From Pseudorhodobacter sp. (GTDB lineage Bacteria; Pseudomonadota; Alphaproteobacteria; Rhodobacterales; Rhodobacteraceae): a stretch of DNA of 10,049 bases. Shown here piece after piece: positions 6,186-10,049 of this stretch; the first letter of the stretch is position 1; every line of letters starts with the position of its first letter. The stretch covers positions 1 through 10,049 of the forward strand of contig JAHEDL010000002.1 in the NCBI GenBank assembly GCA_024641255.1. Direction: 5' to 3'. The notes beneath the pieces are model-generated. The model searched no databases. It was not told where the DNA came from and worked only from the letters and a program-made list of their open reading frames with translations. The translations under genes and the position numbers were made by a program.

Positions 6186-7087
6186 GCACGCTGATCACCT
6201 GGCTGCGCGACCCGAACCCCGCCTCGCGCCTGCAATCCAAACTGGGGCAAAGCTATCTGTCGTGGCTGCGCCTGCGCCGCAATCCGCTGGCGATGATCGG
6301 TCTGACGATCTCGCTGGCGCTGGTGCTGATGGCGGTGTTCGCGCCGCTGCTGGCGCCGCATGACCCAATCGCGCAAGAGCTGTCGCGCCGCCTGCTGCCC
6401 CCCGGCACCGCCGGAAACTGGCTGGGCACCGATGATTTTGGCCGCGATATCCTTAGCCGCATCATCTTTGGCAGCCGTATCACCCTTTACATCGTGCTGC
6501 TGGTCATCCTGACCGCCCCGGTCGTCGGCCTGATCATCGGCACCATCGCAGGCTATTTCGGCGGCTGGACCGATGAAATCCTGATGCGCATCACCGACAT
6601 CTTTCTGGCCTTCCCCAAGCTGATCCTTGCGCTGGCGCTGGTCGCGGTGCTTGGCCCCGGCATGGAAAATGCCGTGCTTGCCATCGCCCTTACCTCATGG
6701 CCGCCCTACGCCCGGGTGGCGCGGGCCGAAACCCTGACGGTGCGCAACTCTGACTACATCGCGGCGGTCAAACTGCAGGGCGCTGGGGCAGCACGGGTGA
6801 TCTGGGGGCATGTCATGCCGATGTGCCTGCCCTCGGTGATCATCCGCGTCACGCTGGATATGGCCGGGGTGATCCTGACCGCAGCCGGCCTTGGCTTTCT
6901 GGGCCTTGGCGTGCAACCGCCGCTGCCCGAATGGGGTCTGATGATCTCGGCGGGCCGCAAATTCCTGTTCGAACAATGGTGGGTCGCCACCATGCCGGGC
7001 CTTGCCATCTTTATCGTGTCCTTGGGGTTCAACCTGTTGGGCGACGGTCTGCGCGATGTCCTTGATCCGCGGAGCACCAGCAAATGA
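6182..7087 (+). CDS. peptide ABC transporter permease, DppC/OppC type
   Basis: This 301-residue second permease partners the DppB-type protein. It opens with the OppC N-terminal segment RRNPLAMIGLTISLALVLM (about 32-50) and the family motif NWLGTDDFGRDILSRI (79-94). Hydrophobic segments lie at about 36-58, 98-124, 135-178, 217-243 and 268-290. The EAA loop is DYIAAVKLQGAGAARVIWGH (191-210). The C-terminal GFNLLGDGLRDVLDPR motif is intact. Four-base ATGA overlaps join it to both the upstream permease and the downstream ATPase, so it is translated as part of a tight operon. Nothing is missing or odd. Confidence 0.95.
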   Translation: MSTLITWLRDPNPASRLQSKLGQSYLSWLRLRRNPLAMIGLTISLALVLMAVFAPLLAPHDPIAQELSRRLLPPGTAGNWLGTDDFGRDILSRIIFGSRITLYIVLLVILTAPVVGLIIGTIAGYFGGWTDEILMRITDIFLAFPKLILALALVAVLGPGMENAVLAIALTSWPPYARVARAETLTVRNSDYIAAVKLQGAGAARVIWGHVMPMCLPSVIIRVTLDMAGVILTAAGLGFLGLGVQPPLPEWGLMISAGRKFLFEQWWVATMPGLAIFIVSLGFNLLGDGLRDVLDPRSTSK

Positions 7088-7914
7088 CCCTGCTATCGGT
7101 GAAAAATCTGCGCGTCACCTTCGACACCGAAGCCGGTCTCGTCGAAGCCGTGCGCGGCGTGTCGTTTTCGCTGGGCCGCGAACGCCTTGGCATCGTGGGC
7201 GAATCCGGCTCTGGCAAAACCATGACCGGGCGTTCCGTGCTGCGCTTGATCCGCCCGCCGGGCAAGATCACTGCTGACCAGATGGAGTTTGACGGCATCG
7301 ACCTGATGCGCGCCTCGGAAAAACAGATGCGCGCCCTGCGCGGGCCACGCATCGCCATGGTGATGCAAGACCCGAAATATTCGCTGAACCCGGTGATGAA
7401 AGTCGGCGCTCAGTTGATGGAAGGCTTGCGCCAACGCGACCGTGTTTCCAAGGCCGAAGCCCGCAGCAAGGCCATCGCCGCGCTCGAAGCGGTGCAGATC
7501 CGCGACCCCGAACGCGTGCTCGAAGCCTATCCGCACGAACTTTCGGGGGGCATGGGGCAGCGGGTGATGATCGCGATGATGCTGATCCCCAACCCCGATC
7601 TTCTGATCGCCGACGAACCCACCTCGGCACTTGATGTCACCGTGCAGGCCGAAGTGCTGTCGATCCTTGATAATCTGGTCAAAACCCGTGGCATGGGCCT
7701 GATCTTCATCAGCCACGACCTGCGCCTTGTCGCCCGCTTCTGCGACCGTGTGCTGGTGATGTATAAGGGGCGCGTTGTCGAAGAACTGGCGGCAAAAGAC
7801 CTTCTGCACGCCAAACACCCCTATACCCAAGGCCTGCTGAACTGCCTGCCGCGCATCGGCGGCAGCCGCGATCCGCTGCCCAGCCTTGACCGCAACGCAG
7901 CATGGGCGAACTGA
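7084..7914 (+). CDS. peptide ABC transporter ATPase, DppD/OppD type (short form)
   Basis: This 276-residue cytoplasmic ATPase powers peptide import. Walker A is GESGSGKT (39-46), the Q-loop glutamine is Gln95 (MQDP), and the signature is LSGGMGQR (153-160). Walker B is LLIADEPTSALD (173-184) with catalytic Glu178, and the switch histidine is His211 (ISHD). The oligopeptide-type HPYTQGLLNCLP segment is at 245-256, but the protein ends 20 residues later. Typical DppD/OppD proteins are about 50 residues longer and carry a cysteine-containing C-terminal extension that is absent here. The start overlaps the upstream permease stop (ATGA). Confidence 0.94.
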   Translation: MTLLSVKNLRVTFDTEAGLVEAVRGVSFSLGRERLGIVGESGSGKTMTGRSVLRLIRPPGKITADQMEFDGIDLMRASEKQMRALRGPRIAMVMQDPKYSLNPVMKVGAQLMEGLRQRDRVSKAEARSKAIAALEAVQIRDPERVLEAYPHELSGGMGQRVMIAMMLIPNPDLLIADEPTSALDVTVQAEVLSILDNLVKTRGMGLIFISHDLRLVARFCDRVLVMYKGRVVEELAAKDLLHAKHPYTQGLLNCLPRIGGSRDPLPSLDRNAAWAN

Positions 7915-7915
7915 C

Positions 7916-8674
7916 ATGGCTTTGATTGAAATCGACAATCTCTCTGTCACCTTCACCGCGCAGGGCCGTCAGGTCCGTGCGGTGCAAAACGTGTCGCTGA
8001 ACGTCAACGCACAAGAATCCTTTGGCCTTGTTGGCGAATCCGGGTCGGGCAAATCCACCATCCTGCGTGCAATCTGCGGCCTGGCCCCCATCTCGGGTGG
8101 CAGCATCCGCATCAATGGCAAAGCCATCGCCACCCCGCGCGGCAAGGCGTTCTCGCGGCAGGTGCAGATGGTGTTCCAAGACCCCTACGCCAGCCTGCAC
8201 CCGCGCCACACCATCGACCGCACGCTGTCAGAACCGCTTGCTATCCACGGCCTGCCCGGCACCGATCAGCGCATCACCAAGGCGCTGACCGATGTTGGTC
8301 TGCCCACCAACTTCCGCTTTCGCTACCCGCACCAATTGTCCGGTGGCCAACGCCAGCGCGTCGCCATCGCCCGCGCGCTGATGCTCGAACCCGAAATCCT
8401 GCTGCTCGATGAACCCACCTCGGCGCTGGATGCCTCGGTGCAGGCCGAAACGCTCAACCTGTTGTCGCGCCTGCGCGCCGAACGCGGCCTGACCTTCCTG
8501 ATGGTCAGCCACGATCTCGCCGTCATCGACCATATGTGCGACCGCATCCTTGTCATGCAGCACGGCCGCGCCGTCGAAGAACTCAGCCGCGACGCGCTGG
8601 CGCATGCCGAAATGAAAACCGACTATGCCCGCAGTTTGTTCGCCGCTTCGGCCGACCGTATGCTTGAAGGCTAG
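7916..8674 (+). CDS. peptide ABC transporter ATPase, DppF/OppF type (short form)
   Basis: This 252-residue ATPase is the second of the importer pair. Walker A is GESGSGKS (40-47), the Q-loop is Gln88 (FQDP), and the signature LSGGQRQRV is at 141-149. Walker B is ILLLDEPTSALD (161-172) and the switch histidine is His199 (VSHD). YASLHPRHTI (91-100) is typical of the DppF side of the heterodimer. The C-terminus (DYARSLFAASADRML) is a reduced version of the oligopeptide tail. I chose the ATG at 7916, one base after the upstream TGA, because it places MALIEIDNLSVTF at the first beta strand. A longer frame from TTG at 7886 adds ten residues and is less likely. No strong ribosome site is visible, so translation probably depends on reinitiation after the upstream gene. 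Confidence 0.94.
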   Translation: MALIEIDNLSVTFTAQGRQVRAVQNVSLNVNAQESFGLVGESGSGKSTILRAICGLAPISGGSIRINGKAIATPRGKAFSRQVQMVFQDPYASLHPRHTIDRTLSEPLAIHGLPGTDQRITKALTDVGLPTNFRFRYPHQLSGGQRQRVAIARALMLEPEILLLDEPTSALDASVQAETLNLLSRLRAERGLTFLMVSHDLAVIDHMCDRILVMQHGRAVEELSRDALAHAEMKTDYARSLFAASADRMLEG

Positions 8675-8692
8675 GCCGTGGCATTTTTCCTA

Positions 8693-8743
8693 TTCACATT
8701 GGCTCAAATATCCCACGGGGGTGCGGGGGTGTGAAACCCCCGC
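8693..8743 (-). repeat. hairpin-plus-motif intergenic element, copy B
   Basis: Read on the minus strand, this begins with an 8-bp perfect stem (8743-8736 pairing with 8730-8723; GCGGGGGT/ACCCCCGC, 5-nt loop). It is followed at once by CCCCCGTGGGATATTT and GAGCCAATGTGAA (8721-8693). Order and sequence parallel copy A at 2204-2277, which is on the opposite strand and has an additional hairpin. It occupies the 92-bp gap between the last importer gene and the second dipeptidase. It could terminate or attenuate importer transcription, or it may be a passively dispersed repeat. Confidence 0.55.
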
Positions 8744-8757
8744 TCCGCCCCAAGCCC

Positions 8758-8761
8758 GAGG
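8758..8761 (+). promoter_or_regulatory. ribosome binding site fixing the second dipeptidase start
   Basis: GAGG lies 5 nt before the ATG at 8767. It favours that start over an in-frame GTG at 8731, which falls in the loop of the hairpin 8723-8743 and has no ribosome site of its own. Confidence 0.6.
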
Positions 8762-8766
8762 CTCCC

Positions 8767-9825
8767 ATGTTTCCCACCTTTGACGGCCACAACGACCTGC
8801 TTTTGCGCCTGCACACCCACCCGGAAAACCGCGAGAAAATCTGGCTCACCGGCGAAGGCAAAGGCCATCTTGACCTGCCCCGCATGAAAAAAGGCGGCTT
8901 TGCTGCCGGATTTTTCGCCATCTACATTCCGTCGCCAGTGTCGCATGACGCCCCCGACTATATGGCGCAGATGGAAAATCCGCCCTTCGCGCTGCCCTTG
9001 GGCAACCTGATCACCGAGGCCGAGGCTCTGCCGGTTGCGATGTCGATGGCGCGGCAAATGCTGTGGATGCAGCGCGCTTCAAACGGCCAGTTCAAGATCT
9101 GCACCACCGTGGCCGATATTCGCGCCTGCATGTCGCAAGGCATCGTCGCGGGCATCATGCATATGGAAGGTGCCGAGGCGATCGACGCCGATCTTGATAA
9201 CCTTTACGCCTTCCACGCCATGGGCCTGCGCTCGCTTGGTCCGGTGTGGTCGCGCCCAACCATCTTTGGCCACGGCGTGCCCTTTGCCTACCCCTCAGGG
9301 CCAGACACCGGCGACGGGCTGACCGATGCCGGCAAACGGCTGGTGCGCGCCTGTAACGAGCTCAAGATCATGCTGGATCTGTCGCATATTAACGAAAAGG
9401 GCTTTGATGACATCGCGCGCCTGTCCGATGCCCCCTTGGTTGCCACCCATTCCAACGCCCACGCCATCACGCCGTCGTCGCGCAACCTGACCGACCGGCA
9501 GCTTGCGGTGATCCGCGACAGCAAAGGGATGGTCGGGCTGAACTTCGCCACCTCGTTCCTGCGCCGCGATGGCAAGCAAAGCGCCGACATGGGCTGGGAC
9601 GACGTGCTGCGCCATCTTGACCATCTGTTGACCCATCTTGGCGAAGATCACCTTGGCCTAGGTTCGGATTTCGACGGGGCCACCCTGCCAAAAGGCATTG
9701 GCGATGTGACTGGCCTGCCCGCGCTGCAACAGGCGATGGTCGACCATGGCTATGGCCCGGCGCTGATGCGCAAGCTGTGCCACGAAAACTGGCTGGCGCT
9801 GCTGGATCGCACTTGGGGTCACTAA
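8767..9825 (+). CDS. M19 metallodipeptidase (renal/membrane dipeptidase family), second paralogue
   Basis: This 352-residue zinc dipeptidase is a paralogue of the one at 2280-3320. By eye about half of the residues are identical, with long shared blocks such as LRSLGPVWSRP, IFGHGVPF, SRNLTDRQLA versus TRNLTDRQLA, and LRHLDHLL. Metal and catalytic residues are complete: H8 and D10 in FDGHNDLL, E134 in MHMEGAEAID, H207 in DLSHINE, H228 in VATHSNAH, and SDFDG at 300-304. No signal peptide is seen, so a cytoplasmic location next to the importer is likely. It has the same orientation as the importer genes, 92 bp downstream. It may be read through from them, unless the intervening element stops transcription. 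The main difference from the first paralogue is a longer, divergent stretch at about 51-110, which may alter substrate choice. Confidence 0.94.
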   Translation: MFPTFDGHNDLLLRLHTHPENREKIWLTGEGKGHLDLPRMKKGGFAAGFFAIYIPSPVSHDAPDYMAQMENPPFALPLGNLITEAEALPVAMSMARQMLWMQRASNGQFKICTTVADIRACMSQGIVAGIMHMEGAEAIDADLDNLYAFHAMGLRSLGPVWSRPTIFGHGVPFAYPSGPDTGDGLTDAGKRLVRACNELKIMLDLSHINEKGFDDIARLSDAPLVATHSNAHAITPSSRNLTDRQLAVIRDSKGMVGLNFATSFLRRDGKQSADMGWDDVLRHLDHLLTHLGEDHLGLGSDFDGATLPKGIGDVTGLPALQQAMVDHGYGPALMRKLCHENWLALLDRTWGH

Positions 9826-9838
9826 GATCCCACGCTAG

Positions 9839-9860
9839 GGTCGGGCCGAAACGCCCGACC
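9839..9860 (+). terminator. hairpin between second dipeptidase and the dehydrogenase-like gene
   Basis: GGTCGGGC (9839-9846) and GCCCGACC (9853-9860) form a perfect 8-bp stem with a 6-nt loop, 13 nt after the dipeptidase stop. No U-run follows, so it may be a weak terminator, an mRNA 3' stabiliser, or a leader structure of the next gene, whose ribosome site is at 9873-9878. Confidence 0.45.
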
Positions 9861-9884
9861 TAACCGCAGCTTGAAGGATCAACC

Positions 9885-10049
9885 ATGGCCCGCCTTGCCC
9901 TTGTCACCGCCGGACCTTCTGCCATTGGCACCAGCCTTGTCATCGGTCTGGCAGGGGCGGGCTATGACGTGGGCTTCACCCATCTGGGCCAGTCAGATGC
10001 GGCCAACGCCTTGATCGCAGCGGTCCAATCCAAGGGCCGCCGCGCCCGC
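9885..10049 (+). CDS. short-chain dehydrogenase/reductase-like protein, N-terminal part
   Basis: The first 55 residues are present; the gene runs off the right edge. MARLALVTAGPSAIGTSLVI followed by GLAGAGYDVGFTH has the strand-turn-helix-strand pattern of a Rossmann nucleotide-binding fold as in the SDR family. The next segment, SDAANALIAAVQSKGRRAR, fits the alpha helix and strand leading to the cofactor ribose site. The glycine motif is unusual: TAGPSAIG (residues 8-15) replaces two of the usual glycines of TGxxxGIG with alanine. The ATG at 9885 is supported by GAAGGA at 9873-9878, 6 nt upstream. Substrate and cofactor preference cannot be judged from the fragment. Confidence 0.75.
   Translation, partial: MARLALVTAGPSAIGTSLVIGLAGAGYDVGFTHLGQSDAANALIAAVQSKGRRAR

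Noticed and set aside
7093..7956. Long open frame antisense to the first ATPase gene
   Set aside because: The opposite strand encodes an ATPase with every expected motif. The antisense translation has no domain-like features.
2204..8743. A transposon or genomic island bounded by the two inverted elements
   Set aside because: There is no transposase, integrase or target-site duplication. Composition and codon use look uniform across the boundaries, and the elements look like intergenic repeats rather than terminal inverted repeats.
8731..8766. Upstream GTG start for the second dipeptidase
   Set aside because: The GTG lies in a hairpin loop with no ribosome site, and the added residues are proline-rich and unrelated. 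The ATG at 8767 has GAGG 5 nt upstream.

Overview
The window looks like a chromosomal segment of an alphaproteobacterium, most likely a member of the Rhodobacterales. This rests on the GC-rich codon use, the protein style, and an intergenic CCCCCGGGATATTT motif that I associate from memory with Rhodobacteraceae. No database search was possible. I see no mobile element, integrase, CRISPR array, tRNA or rRNA.

Layout, left to right. (1) 1-175, minus strand: the N-terminus of a BKACE (beta-keto acid cleavage) family enzyme, cut by the window edge. (2) A divergent 136-bp gap, then a two-gene plus-strand unit: a class A beta-lactamase-like serine hydrolase (312-1238) overlapping by 11 bp a prolyl iminopeptidase, pip (1228-2196). 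(3) A convergent 83-bp gap packed with two hairpins and a conserved motif. (4) A minus-strand M19 metallodipeptidase (2280-3320). (5) A 148-bp divergent promoter region. (6) A plus-strand Dpp/Opp-type peptide importer: periplasmic binding protein (3469-5079), a strong GCAA-loop hairpin, two permeases and two ATPases (5121-8674). The last four genes are joined by ATGA overlaps or a 1-nt gap. (7) A second M19 dipeptidase (8767-9825), an evident paralogue of the first. (8) A 22-bp hairpin and the start of a short-chain dehydrogenase-like gene cut by the right edge (9885-10049).

Taken together the core reads as a peptide-scavenging locus. A periplasmic binding protein and ABC importer bring in short peptides. 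Two apparently cytoplasmic M19 dipeptidases on either side, plus a proline iminopeptidase, would hydrolyse them. The serine hydrolase also lacks a visible signal peptide and may belong to the same intracellular pathway. The peptide specificity cannot be read from sequence. M19 enzymes are known to accept dipeptides with a C-terminal D-residue, so D-amino-acid or peptidoglycan-derived dipeptides are a reasonable hypothesis.

The most interesting non-coding signals are two related hairpin-plus-motif elements in opposite orientation (2204-2277 and 8693-8743), the hairpin separating the binding protein from the permeases, and the palindrome-bearing divergent promoter region. I did not find a clearly undescribed system. 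The most distinctive point is the paired-dipeptidase architecture.
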